In this document: positions 5,576 to 5,818 of the stretch, piece after piece
How positions within the stretch are numbered: position 1 is the stretch's first letter
Layout of the letters: every line of letters starts with the position of its first letter
DNA from: Tannerella sp.
Lineage (GTDB): Bacteria; Bacteroidota; Bacteroidia; Bacteroidales; Tannerellaceae
Direction of reading: 5' to 3'
DNA: 5,818 nucleotides
Assembly (NCBI GenBank): GCA_031259505.1
Contig: JAIRLL010000041.1
Coordinates: forward strand, 1-5,818
The notes under the pieces: model-generated
The model's input: only the letters and a program-made list of their open reading frames with translations
The model's database searches: none
Told to the model about the DNA's origin: nothing
Position numbers and translations under genes: made by a program

Positions 5576-5818
5576 ATGATTATGAGAGCAAAAGAAAATT
5601 TAGGGAAAGCGGTAATTTGCTGTATTGTACTTGCATTTGCCGTGACGGTCGGTTTCTGGGGATGCAGCGAAGACTATTCGCCGCAGATCAAAAACCTGAA
5701 TGATCGGGTGGACAGCGTGAAGCAGACGGTAGCAAATTTGCGTACCGAACTGAATGCAAGCATAAGCCAGCTTCAGACGCTGATAAACACCAAGGTTTGG
5801 GTTGAGCGGGTGGAACCT
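5576..5818 (+). CDS. Surface lipoprotein with N-terminal coiled coil (3' end outside window)
   Basis: The 81 visible residues start with a charged segment (R-A-K-E-N-L-G-K), then a hydrophobic stretch (A12-G26) ending in F-W-G-C, a lipobox whose Cys30 would be lipidated. S-E-D-Y follows directly; acidic residues just after the Cys fit the surface-export signal known for Bacteroidota lipoproteins. Residues 36-72 (I-K-N-L-N-D-R-V-D-S-V onward) have hydrophobic residues spaced as in a coiled coil. This resembles the DUF4988 domain found at the N-terminus of many Bacteroidales surface proteins, including PL29-type lyases, but the window ends before any catalytic domain. The start could be ATG 5576 or ATG 5582 (second Met); neither has a Shine-Dalgarno sequence. 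ATG 5566 is in another frame that stops early. Lipoprotein status is fairly sure; function is unknown. Confidence 0.8.
   Translation, partial: MIMRAKENLGKAVICCIVLAFAVTVGFWGCSEDYSPQIKNLNDRVDSVKQTVANLRTELNASISQLQTLINTKVWVERVEP

Overview
The window looks like a chromosomal segment of a Bacteroidales bacterium (phylum Bacteroidota), probably a gut or host-associated one. Four things point there. The divergent promoter region at the right end carries matches to the Bacteroidota promoter (TTTG, about 20 bases, then TAnnTTTG). No start codon is preceded by a clear Shine-Dalgarno sequence. The last gene encodes an SEDY-type lipoprotein with a short coiled coil, as is typical of surface proteins in this group. 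The core genes (EF-P, RadC, a MIP18-like Fe-S protein and an LpxH-like enzyme) have Bacteroidota-like sequences. Genes look moderately GC-rich by eye, and the spacers are AT-rich.

Layout, left to right. (1) 2-1102, plus strand: the 3' part of a DNA methyltransferase / type IIG-like restriction-modification gene, of which only the target-recognition half is visible. (2) 1112-2527, plus strand: a Gfo/Idh/MocA-family oxidoreductase with a twin-arginine signal, followed by a strong hairpin terminator (2553-2599). (3) 2600-2966: a spacer of about 370 bases with imperfect hairpins, a perfect 42-bp tandem duplication built from 21-bp units, and a possible 52-codon mini-ORF that reads the repeat as a heptapeptide array. 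(4) 5393 down to 2967, minus strand: a tightly packed housekeeping cluster in the order efp, radC, MIP18-like Fe-S assembly gene, lpxH-like gene. (5) 5394-5575: a divergent promoter region with two back-to-back Bacteroidota-type promoters and a 31-bp near-perfect palindrome over the efp -7 box. (6) 5576 to the window end, plus strand: the start of a lipoprotein gene.

The minus-strand genes probably form one transcript from the efp promoter. efp and radC are 2 bases apart, and the MIP18-like and lpxH-like genes are 13 bases apart. The 60-base AT-rich gap between radC and the MIP18-like gene is the only place where an internal promoter could sit. Their products act in different core processes: translation at polyproline stretches, a DNA-related JAMM protein, Fe-S maturation and lipid A synthesis. 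The cluster therefore looks like a housekeeping operon rather than a pathway.

I see no clear previously undescribed defence or mobile system. The least explained items are the repeat and mini-ORF spacer at 2600-2877 and the palindrome at 5430-5460.
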